Position numbers and translations under genes: made by a program. DNA of 8,425 nucleotides from an uncultured Lentisphaeria bacterium (GTDB lineage Bacteria > Verrucomicrobiota > Lentisphaeria > Victivallales > Victivallaceae), in the NCBI GenBank assembly GCA_937888615.1, contig CALABZ010000343.1, forward strand, positions 1 through 8,425, in the 5' to 3' direction. Shown here piece after piece: positions 1 to 5,787 of this stretch; the stretch's first letter is position 1, and each line of letters starts with the position of its first letter. The notes beneath the pieces are model-generated. The model was not told the DNA's origin, did no database searches, and was given only the letters and a program-made list of their open reading frames with translations.

Positions 1-358
1 AAGCCGGATGCAGCATACAGGTTTCGAGCATAAAGGCGAGAGTCAATTGTTCGGAGTAGACATCGTATTTGGTGAATTGCAAGGTTATTTTTTCGACGGT
101 CGCGCGGGTTCGGCTGATTTTTTCCTTTATCTCCACCGGGTTTTTGAAGATCAGCGGCAAATGCTTCCGTTCCGCCAATCCAAGCGCTTTTTTCCAAAAA
201 AGGATATGAAACATTTCTTCGTGCGATCTGTCCGTCCACTCTTGCTTCAGAGTTTCATTGGCTGTATTCTCGGAGAACTTGTGGTAAGTGGTACAGGCTT
301 TCTGGTCAATCCAGAGACAATCCTGTATTATTTTTTTCAGTATTTCATATTCGTCCAT
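1..358 (-). CDS. Ferritin-like (rubrerythrin-like) domain protein, cut by the left window edge
   Basis: Open frame of 119 codons from an ATG at 358 to the window edge, with no stop, so the C-terminus is missing. A purine-rich Shine-Dalgarno stretch (GGAGGGAGAAGG) lies just upstream. The visible protein is mostly predicted helix. Residues 8-60 resemble the first two helices of a ferritin-like bundle: D18-x-x-A21-x-x-x-Y25 sits where rubrerythrin-type proteins have Glu-x-x-Ala-x-x-x-Tyr, and helix 2 carries E48-x-x-H51 inside HEEMFHILFW. A third helix near residues 100-118 contains E112 in LAFMLET, a plausible third metal ligand. A fourth helix would lie outside the window. The gene follows the synthase gene by 74 nt with no terminator seen, so it is probably in the same operon. 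I do not recognise the exact family. The ferritin-like call rests on pattern only, and the missing part could hold another domain, for instance a signalling output. Confidence 0.6.
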   Translation of the reverse strand, partial: MDEYEILKKIIQDCLWIDQKACTTYHKFSENTANETLKQEWTDRSHEEMFHILFWKKALGLAERKHLPLIFKNPVEIKEKISRTRATVEKITLQFTKYDVYSEQLTLAFMLETCMLHPA

Positions 359-432
359 TGCCTTCTCCCTCCGTTTTTCGTTTTATCCTGCAATATTAAA
401 ACTTATGACACAAACAATGGGAAAAGCAACGA

Positions 433-2391
433 TCACTCCAGATCCTTGCCCAGTGCGCGGCGGAATAAGGCGGTAATAACCTGGTGCAAGCTTGCGGTTT
501 CGTGAATCTCATTGTCGTATTTTCCCGTAAACAATTTGACAATGAGCGCTTCGCGCTGATCCCTCGTCATATTCCGGAACTGCCCCATGAAATGAGCTGC
601 ATTGGAATTCTTTACTTCTACCTCCAATTCACCCTCTACACCCGGCACTTTAAGCTTGGTAAGGGTCCCCCATTCGACGATCCTTTTTCCGAAAAAATGC
701 CGGATCTTGCACCCGGAGGCGGAAATATCCTCGATAATCACTTCCTGCCCGTCATAAATAGTCGGTTCATTGACGATAAAACGCTCTTCGACACGCTTGC
801 GCGGCGCGTCAAAACAGATCAGCATGCAGATCAGGAGTATGATCACATTCAGTGAACACCAGAAAAGGGCATACGGGAAAAACTGCATTTTTTCAAGTAT
901 CCGGTACTCCGGAATCAGGTTGACAATGATTCCGGACAGACTTACCGCAAGCAGCAGTGAAGTCACGGAGAATATTTTCCAGTCAACCGTAGTGGTGGCC
1001 GCTCCGGCAATTCCCTTCGGCGTAACCCGGAAAGGTTCGCCGAATGGTTTGATCAGGCTGGAGATAACGACCGGCAACAGTCGGAACATGGTGAAAACGC
1101 CGATGGCCGTGGAAATGACGGGGAAGTATTTTTTTCGGACCAGCCATTGCATGGACAGCGCAAACGCCAGAAACATCGGGAACTGGTGGTAAAGGAGATC
1201 GGGCGTACTGGTGAAATGCAGCGGCAGCAGATTCAGCCAGAGATAGAATATCGGCGTCAGCAGCAATATCATCCGGGTTATGGGCTGCATGATCCAGCCG
1301 TAAGGAACGAAAAGAATCCGCTGCAGAATGGTCAGCCCTTTGGCGCGCAAAGGCCCCTCCGGCACAAAAAAGCATTGAATGCCTCCCCGGCACCAGCGCC
1401 CCCGCTGGATAAAATAACCGGCTACGGAGTTTGCGGCCATGCCCTGGCTCAGCTTTTCATTGAGATAAACGGTCCGATAGCCGATTTTCAGCAGGCAAAG
1501 CGTGGTAAGCAGGTCTTCCGTAATCGAGGACGTGGGGATGCCGCCCGCTTTTTCCACGGCTTCGCGCCTGATGATGGAACACGATCCACAGCAGAACGCG
1601 GCTCCCCAGCCGTCACGGCAGGGGGCCATGGATGAGAAAAACAAACGCTGTTCGTCAGGCCATACTTTCTCCAGATAAAGGTTGGATTGAATCGGGTCTT
1701 TGTTAAAGAAATGCTGCGGCGTCTGGACGATGCCGATATCCTTGTTGAAGATAAAAAAGCCGACGGTGCGCCGCAAAAAATTCGTCGCCGGGATGAAATC
1801 CGCGTCGAAAATGGCAAAAAGTTCGCCGGAGGTCCGGGCGAGTCCATTGTTCAGGTTTCCCGCTTTGGCGTGGAGGTGCTCTGCGCGGGTGATATAGCCG
1901 ACCCCGGCTTCTTCGCAAAATTTTTTCAGCCAGTCCCGGTTGCCGTCGTCAAGCACCCATACTTTGAAGTCCGGATAGTCAAGGTGCTTGGCCCCGTAGA
2001 TGGTTTTTTCCAGCACGTCAATGTCCTCATTGTAGGTGGGGATGAAAACATCCACGGAGGGAAAATGCTGAAGTTTCTGTATATATTCGTCGGCTTCGGC
2101 GCTACGGGAACAATGCCTGCTCATGATCAGGAAAAAGATGCATACTTCGATGAATGCCAGGATTTCAACCACGAAGATGGTATTTACCCATACTTCGTTC
2201 ACCGTGGTTCCCTCAAAAGGAACCACAGTCTTGAAGTAACGCCAGCACAGATAATTCAGGCCGATCAGGGTGGTGAAAATCGTGACTATCGCCCGGTGAC
2301 TGTCCCGGGTTTTCGACAGCAGAGGCACCACCAGCAACCAGAATACTGCGACTGCCAGCAGAACTTGAAATGATGTAAGGTCAAAAGACAT
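433..2391 (-). CDS. BcsA-like membrane polysaccharide synthase (GT2) with C-terminal PilZ domain
   Basis: 652-residue processive family 2 glycosyltransferase of the inner membrane, related to cellulose synthase BcsA, which polymerises sugar from a nucleotide-sugar donor and extrudes the chain. Two to three N-terminal membrane helices (about 8-90) precede the cytosolic catalytic domain (about 110-340). All processive GT2 signatures are visible: DDG (148-150), DAD (196-198), FCCGS (266-270), TED (291-293) and QRGRW (329-333). Further helices follow (about 355-445, 472-525). FRVTPK (454-459) matches the BcsA gating loop FxVTxK. The PilZ domain (about 530-620) has RVEER (533-537, RxxxR) and DISASG (555-560, D/NxSxxG), the c-di-GMP-binding motifs, so allosteric activation by c-di-GMP is expected. 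The start codon overlaps the adaptor gene's end by 11 nt with only a weak ribosome site, suggesting translational coupling. The polymer is unknown: cellulose is possible, but no bcsB, bcsZ or bcsC is present here, and other beta-glycan synthases share these motifs. Confidence 0.93.
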   Translation of the reverse strand: MSFDLTSFQVLLAVAVFWLLVVPLLSKTRDSHRAIVTIFTTLIGLNYLCWRYFKTVVPFEGTTVNEVWVNTIFVVEILAFIEVCIFFLIMSRHCSRSAEADEYIQKLQHFPSVDVFIPTYNEDIDVLEKTIYGAKHLDYPDFKVWVLDDGNRDWLKKFCEEAGVGYITRAEHLHAKAGNLNNGLARTSGELFAIFDADFIPATNFLRRTVGFFIFNKDIGIVQTPQHFFNKDPIQSNLYLEKVWPDEQRLFFSSMAPCRDGWGAAFCCGSCSIIRREAVEKAGGIPTSSITEDLLTTLCLLKIGYRTVYLNEKLSQGMAANSVAGYFIQRGRWCRGGIQCFFVPEGPLRAKGLTILQRILFVPYGWIMQPITRMILLLTPIFYLWLNLLPLHFTSTPDLLYHQFPMFLAFALSMQWLVRKKYFPVISTAIGVFTMFRLLPVVISSLIKPFGEPFRVTPKGIAGAATTTVDWKIFSVTSLLLAVSLSGIIVNLIPEYRILEKMQFFPYALFWCSLNVIILLICMLICFDAPRKRVEERFIVNEPTIYDGQEVIIEDISASGCKIRHFFGKRIVEWGTLTKLKVPGVEGELEVEVKNSNAAHFMGQFRNMTRDQREALIVKLFTGKYDNEIHETASLHQVITALFRRALGKDLE

Positions 2392-2722
2392 TCCAGAATC
2401 TTAACAATTCCCTGGTTATAGAAAATTTCCGGGGCAACCTTACTTCCAGATGTCTGCCGACCTGATAGAAATTTTCCGGGTTGAGGTCCAGATCTTTCGG
2501 ACTGATGCTTATCCATATTCTGAATTCTTTTTTCTCGTCTTTTTTCAGGGTGGCAGCTTTGTTCTTTTCTTCGATTATCGTTTCGGCTCCGCGAAGGGCG
2601 ACGATGGTGCCGCTGTGGAAATTGACATCTCCGTAAAGCCGGTATTTGACCTTTTGACCCGCCTTGATATTGTCAAACTGCAAGGAAAATGCTCGAGCAG
2701 TCAAGCAATACCACCAGTTCAC
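2381..2722 (-). CDS. C-terminal part of the HlyD/Alg44-like adaptor, separated by frameshift
   Basis: Continuation of the adaptor in a different frame. From about 2677 the translation (FDNIKAGQKVKYRLYGD, then SGTIVALRGAET) is typical of the C-terminal beta-barrel of HlyD proteins found with polysaccharide synthases. It is followed by RIWISISPKDLDL, a GRHLEVRLPR strand and the final residues. The first 15 or so codons after the ATG at 2722 are the out-of-frame reading of the upstream lipoyl segment, so that ATG is probably not a real start. Where family members carry a short segment between the strand ending FLAV and the helix DNIKAGQ, about five to seven residues seem to be missing. A small deletion of a length not divisible by three would explain both the gap and the shift; an assembly error is the alternative. 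The stop codon lies inside the first codons of the synthase gene. Confidence 0.7.
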   Translation of the reverse strand: MNWWYCLTARAFSLQFDNIKAGQKVKYRLYGDVNFHSGTIVALRGAETIIEEKNKAATLKKDEKKEFRIWISISPKDLDLNPENFYQVGRHLEVRLPRKFSITRELLRFWNVF

Positions 2723-3587
2723 TGTCTATCACGACCGTGCTGCTCTCGGTAAGCGGTTTCTGCCATACCAGGCAATCGAAAGGGGCGGTGATCTTGAATT
2801 TCTCCACTTTCTGGATGCGTTCGCGTTCTTTGGCAATCTGCTGGTCAATGCCTTCAATCCGGTGCTGAGCTTCTTTTACCGCAGTGCTGGCCAGGGACAG
2901 TTCTATGACCAACTGGTCCATCCGCTGTTTGGAATACGGGGAGTCATTGTTGCCCTGTCCCAGGAACGTTCCCGTTTTCGTCGCCGCCAGATTAATTTCC
3001 AATTCTTTCAGGAACTCTTCTGATTCATTCAAATTTTCCGAAGCTTTCAGGTAACTGGCCTCGGCGTCTTCAAATTCGCGGGTTTTCAGGGCTTTTACTT
3101 TTTGCAGTTGGGAGGCGGCGGTATATGCTTTTTTGACACGCTCGAACTCGGCCTGCTGATGCTTTATCTTATTTTTCGCCTGCTTGATTTGCGATTCAAA
3201 GCGTTCAACGGAAAATTTCTGGAAATTACCAACGGCTTCTTTGAGTTCGGTATTCAGATTATTATACCGTTCGATGCGCTTGGTAAAGCTTTCGACCCTG
3301 CCTTCAAGCGTTTTCTTTTCCGTGATCAACTCCTGCAGATAGCTGTAGTTGACGCGGTCGTTAACGACTTCGCCGATGGTCTGCCCTTTCGAAAAATAAC
3401 TTCCATACCGTACATTTCCCTCAAAGTGCAGTACGCCCTCAATTGGACTGGTAATCGTCGTGGTTCGTGCGGTGATAATCCCGTCATTTGAAGTGTGCAG
3501 ATAAAAATTCGGAATTACTGATATAATGAATATCATCAGCAAAACCACCCCGATCGCAATTCTTATGAATCGTCTCTTGTTTGCCAT
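2673..3587 (-). CDS. HlyD/Alg44-like membrane-fusion (adaptor) protein, N-terminal part, ended early by frameshift
   Basis: Inner-membrane-anchored periplasmic adaptor of the HlyD/Alg44 type, probably the secretion partner of the adjacent synthase. I chose the ATG at 3587 (MANKRRFIRI) because AGAGGGG lies just upstream and the transmembrane helix (about 8-28) then sits at the N-terminus; the frame stays open to 3668 without such a site. Residues 36-75 form the first half of a lipoyl-like domain (ARTTTITSPIEGVLHFEG, VRYGSYFSKGQ). Residues 81-262 are a long Lys/Glu-rich coiled coil, interrupted near 205-220. Residues 263-300 give the second lipoyl half (FKITAPFDCLVWQ, then ELVVLLDCSSIFLAV). The reading frame then stops at TGA (2673-2675), in the middle of the expected beta-barrel strand. 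The rest of the domain continues in the +1 frame (see 2381-2722). The full protein would be about 400 residues, normal for the family, so this 304-residue product is truncated. Confidence 0.85.
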   Translation of the reverse strand: MANKRRFIRIAIGVVLLMIFIISVIPNFYLHTSNDGIITARTTTITSPIEGVLHFEGNVRYGSYFSKGQTIGEVVNDRVNYSYLQELITEKKTLEGRVESFTKRIERYNNLNTELKEAVGNFQKFSVERFESQIKQAKNKIKHQQAEFERVKKAYTAASQLQKVKALKTREFEDAEASYLKASENLNESEEFLKELEINLAATKTGTFLGQGNNDSPYSKQRMDQLVIELSLASTAVKEAQHRIEGIDQQIAKERERIQKVEKFKITAPFDCLVWQKPLTESSTVVIDSELVVLLDCSSIFLAV

Positions 3588-3631
3588 AATCACCCCTCTG
3601 CAGTAAAACTGCTCTTTCCTACCTGTTATAA

Positions 3632-3660
3632 ATATTACATCATCGAAATATATTTTGCAA
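3632..3660 (-). promoter_or_regulatory. Promoter candidate for the adaptor-synthase operon
   Basis: On the minus strand TTGCAA (3655-3660) and TAATAT (3632-3637) are separated by 17 nt, each matching four of six sigma-70 consensus bases, in an AT-rich stretch about 45 nt upstream of the adaptor ATG. The 171-nt gap after the glycosyltransferase gene supports a new transcription start here. Individual matches are modest and AT-rich DNA gives such hits by chance. Confidence 0.4.
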
Positions 3661-3669
3661 GTCTGCAAA
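3654..3669. promoter_or_regulatory. Inverted repeat overlapping the putative -35, operator candidate
   Basis: TTTGCA (3654-3659) and TGCAAA (3664-3669) are perfect reverse complements separated by AGTC. The left arm coincides with the putative -35 element of the adaptor operon, the usual position for a repressor operator. Six-base arms are short, and no regulator gene is visible in the window. Confidence 0.3.
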
Positions 3670-3758
3670 TAATGAAATCGTGTGAATAAATATTTGGCCT
3701 TCTTATTCTGTGCTGCCGGAGGGGAGTTTCAATTACCGTCGGACAGTCGGAAGCCCCA

Positions 3759-4751
3759 TTAATGGGAAAACAATCGCAGGACAAGATCCTGGCAGACGCT
3801 TTTCCAGCCGCGCCCGTACTTGAAATAACGTCTGTTGCCGATTTCCTTGCAGATCATGGGAAAGCGCTTGAAAATATTGCAATTCATTTCAGCGCGGATT
3901 CGACAATGATCCCGGCGGTTGCGCAATAAATCAAATATACCTTTATCGATATCCCGACCGGAGGACGATAACCGTTCGATCAATTCTGAATACAATTGTT
4001 CATTCCAGGAGAAGCGGTTTTGCCGGATGGCGTAAAGCGCCTGCTGGAGCTGATTGAATTTACCGGCTTTGCTTAAGTTCGAATCATGCTGACGAAATTT
4101 CGTCAGACATTCAGCGGTGAAACACCATCCTTCGGTTGCCTCAATGATTAAGCCCAGCCAGGTGTCATGGCATTCTTCGAGCTCGGGAAACGGCAAAACC
4201 AAGTCTTTCAACCTGCATTTGAAAGCAATGTTGTGCCCGGCCGCGGGTACGCGCCTGACAAAAAAGTCAAGATGATTGCGGTGCTCGGATTCCGGCTGAT
4301 CCGCGGAGAACCCGCGCAAGTCCCAATGCGTATAGCCCAATGGATTCAATTCCTGATCTACGACTTCACTGTTGCAAAACGCTCCGCCGCAATCGGGGGA
4401 ATCATTGAGCAGGGAAGCCAGTTTGCCGATTTTCGTTTTATTCCAGACATCGTCCTGGTCGGAAAGGAATATGAGGTCGCCATTTGTCAGCGAGATTGCT
4501 TTTTCAAAGTTCTTGCTGGCGCCCAGGGACGAATCATTTTTATGGTATTGTATGAGGCCGGGATAGCGCTCGATAAACGGTTCGATCGCCTTGAACGTTT
4601 CGTTATTTCCTGAATCGTCGCAAATAACGATTTCGTCCGGTTTGACCGTTTGCCCGATAATGCTGTCCAACTGTTCTTTGATATATTTTTCGCCGTTAAA
4701 CACTGCCATGGCGACAGATATCTTCTGCGAATTACAGCTTTTCCCGTTCAA
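3759..4751 (-). CDS. Family 2 glycosyltransferase, rhamnosyltransferase-like
   Basis: Cytosolic, non-processive GT2 enzyme expected to move one sugar from a nucleotide-sugar to an O-antigen or exopolysaccharide intermediate. Numbering from the furthest upstream start (TTG at 4787, 342 residues): the GT-A fold begins at KISVAMAVFNGEKYI (22-36), CDDSG (56-60) binds the nucleotide, and SDQDDVWNK (109-117) is the DxD-type metal-binding motif in the form typical of rhamnosyltransferase-like GT2 proteins. CHDTWLG (206-212) carries the family's conserved HD-x-W, and FRQHDSNLSK (231-240) matches its FRxHxxN signature. No membrane helix is seen. No ATG is available before the first strand. I prefer TTG at 4751 (codon 13) because GAGGA lies 6 nt upstream; TTG at 4787 has only a weak AAGAG. 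The donor and acceptor sugars cannot be read from sequence. It sits between the NUDIX gene (110-nt gap) and the adaptor gene (171-nt gap), and may serve the same surface glycan. Confidence 0.88.
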   Translation of the reverse strand: MNGKSCNSQKISVAMAVFNGEKYIKEQLDSIIGQTVKPDEIVICDDSGNNETFKAIEPFIERYPGLIQYHKNDSSLGASKNFEKAISLTNGDLIFLSDQDDVWNKTKIGKLASLLNDSPDCGGAFCNSEVVDQELNPLGYTHWDLRGFSADQPESEHRNHLDFFVRRVPAAGHNIAFKCRLKDLVLPFPELEECHDTWLGLIIEATEGWCFTAECLTKFRQHDSNLSKAGKFNQLQQALYAIRQNRFSWNEQLYSELIERLSSSGRDIDKGIFDLLRNRRDHCRIRAEMNCNIFKRFPMICKEIGNRRYFKYGRGWKSVCQDLVLRLFSH

Positions 4752-4757
4752 GATTCT

Positions 4758-4762
4758 TCCTC
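4758..4762 (-). promoter_or_regulatory. Ribosome binding site supporting the TTG start at 4751
   Basis: On the minus strand GAGGA stands 6 nt before the TTG at 4749-4751, within the longer open frame that begins at 4787. It is the best-placed Shine-Dalgarno sequence in front of the glycosyltransferase and decides my choice of start. Confidence 0.45.
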
Positions 4763-4861
4763 GAAATTTATCCAAAAAATCCTTCAAAGCGACTCTTGTT
4801 AATATTTTCCCAATTCAGGAAAAATCAAGTCGCGTTACCAAGAAAAAGGGGAATGAGGATT

Positions 4862-5506
4862 TTAATCGAACGGGATATGCCAGTTTTCGTCGCGGGCGGC
4901 TTCGAAACAAAGCTGGATTTGAGCGGCGGTGTTCTTGGCTTCCGACAGCGGCGGCAGTTCATCCACCGAGAAAAAGCCACTGGCCGTGGTTTCGCTGTTC
5001 GGCGTGAATTCACCGCCGAGCAGTTTGCAGAGGACGAATACCTTGCAAATGCCGTAGGCGTATTGCGGCGTATTGTGACGGTTGCGGTCCTGAACGGTGA
5101 TCAGTCGTTCGGCGGTGACTTCAAGGCCGGCCTCTTCGCGGACCTCTTTGACTGTATTTTCGCGGATGGAACAGTTGACGTCAACCCAGCCGCCGGGCAG
5201 GGACCAGAGCCCGTCCTGTTCGAGCACCAGCAGGATTTTGCCGTCCTTGAAAATGGCGGCGCGGGTGTCGAGCTTGGGGGTCTGGAAACCGGTTTCGTTG
5301 CAGAACAGATCTTTCACGACGGAGAGCTCAAGACCGGAACGCGCCGCCATGATTTCAGCGGCGATATCCCGGACCCGTTGAAAACGCTCCAGGTCAAACG
5401 AATCTTTGGAATAAGTCAGGCCCACCTGGGCTATGAATTGCAGCTCCACGGCCCAGTCCAGCCATTTTTCATGATCGTTTTTCGTTTTGAAAAGTGATTC
5501 AGTCAA
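4862..5506 (-). CDS. NUDIX hydrolase with Nudix_N N-terminal domain (ADP-ribose pyrophosphatase-like)
   Basis: 214-residue NUDIX protein that should hydrolyse a nucleoside diphosphate linked to another moiety, by family ADP-ribose or a related nucleotide. Residues 10-68 match the Nudix_N domain (KWLDWAVELQFIAQVGLTYS, then FDLERFQRVRDIAAEI), and the catalytic domain starts near residue 80 (DTRAAIFKDGKILLV). The Nudix box (105-127) reads GGWVDVNCS, then VKEVREEAGL. The metal-binding REXXEE core is KEVREE, and the first Glu of the GX5E motif is replaced by Cys112. Substitution at that position is common in the Nudix_N subfamily, so activity is likely retained. The TTG start at 5506 is chosen because GGAG lies 5 nt upstream and the Nudix_N domain needs the full N-terminus. 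The gene overlaps the M20 remnant by 8 nt, consistent with translational coupling to an upstream gene that is itself now broken. The substrate is not determined. Confidence 0.93.
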   Translation of the reverse strand: MTESLFKTKNDHEKWLDWAVELQFIAQVGLTYSKDSFDLERFQRVRDIAAEIMAARSGLELSVVKDLFCNETGFQTPKLDTRAAIFKDGKILLVLEQDGLWSLPGGWVDVNCSIRENTVKEVREEAGLEVTAERLITVQDRNRHNTPQYAYGICKVFVLCKLLGGEFTPNSETTASGFFSVDELPPLSEAKNTAAQIQLCFEAARDENWHIPFD

Positions 5507-5761
5507 GGTAGCTCCATTCTTGTTTTGTAACCGGGATTGCGGTCATTTCCAGGTATTGTTCGCGAGTGAATTCCACTGGCAGTGCGGCCGTTTCCCGACC
5601 GAGGGAGGCGTCGCCGTACAGCAGGTCGATTGCGTTCATGGCCAGCAGTTTGGCCGGACGGGTGTATGCACGTTCCGGGTCGATTCGGCGACTTGAATAA
5701 TGTGTTCGCGCCGGGCATCGATGGCGGCGCATACCCGTTGCTTCAACTCGTCTTTACGCAT
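5499..5761 (-). pseudogene. Remnant of an M20-family amidohydrolase: both ends present, middle deleted, frameshifted
   Basis: The ATG at 5761 opens a 41-codon frame (MRKDELKQRVCAAIDARREH, then IIQVAES) ending at TGA 5636-5638. This is the usual beginning of M20 peptidases/amidohydrolases of the AbgB, N-acyl-amino-acid amidohydrolase group. In another frame the same DNA continues as DPERAYTRPAKLLAMNAIDL, then LYGDASLGRE and EFTREQYLEM, to the stop at 5499. That resembles the C-terminal helix of the same group, where PAK-x-x-A-hydrophobic-x-x-x-DLL and an (F/L)T+(E/D)(E/Q)YL end are common. About 87 codons remain of roughly 400-430, and the metal ligands and dimerisation domain are gone. The junction appears to lie near 5675-5690. 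The remnant starts 26 nt after the channel gene and overlaps the NUDIX gene by 8 nt, so it once filled this operon position. The family assignment is from memory of conserved ends, not a search. A real short hypothetical gene (5732-5499) is the less likely reading. Confidence 0.6.
5512..5515 (-). promoter_or_regulatory. Ribosome binding site of the TTG-started NUDIX gene
   Basis: Minus-strand GGAG, 5 nt before the TTG at 5504-5506, lies inside the last codons of the upstream remnant. It supports TTG as a real start and means the NUDIX gene can still be translated although its upstream neighbour is broken. Confidence 0.5.
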
Positions 5762-5787
5762 GATGGGGGGCCCTTTTCGATATATGG

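Noticed and set aside
8..505. Plus-strand open frame of 165 codons at the left edge
   Set aside because: It lies antisense to the ferritin-like frame (358-1), which has a good ribosome site and a domain-like pattern, and to the end of the synthase gene. The plus-strand translation shows no recognisable domain.
2672..2680. Programmed +1 frameshift (GTT TGA C, like the prfB site) in the adaptor gene
   Set aside because: No Shine-Dalgarno-like stimulator lies at the right distance upstream, the slippery codon differs from CTT, and the family comparison suggests missing residues. Mutation or sequencing error is more likely, though not excluded.
3755..3766. Perfect 12-bp palindrome CCCATTAATGGG at the end of the glycosyltransferase gene
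   Set aside because: It includes the stop codon, has no room for a hairpin loop without losing pairs and no downstream T-run on the minus strand. It is not a convincing terminator, and one palindrome of this size can occur by chance.
4805..4830. Possible hairpin TTTTCC...GGAAAA between the NUDIX and glycosyltransferase genes
   Set aside because: The stem is short and mostly A-T with no following T-run, so it is unlikely to terminate transcription.
4796..5497. Plus-strand open frame of 233 codons opposite the NUDIX gene
   Set aside because: It is an antisense shadow of a clear NUDIX protein, and its translation is low-complexity Gly/Phe/Asp without domain features.
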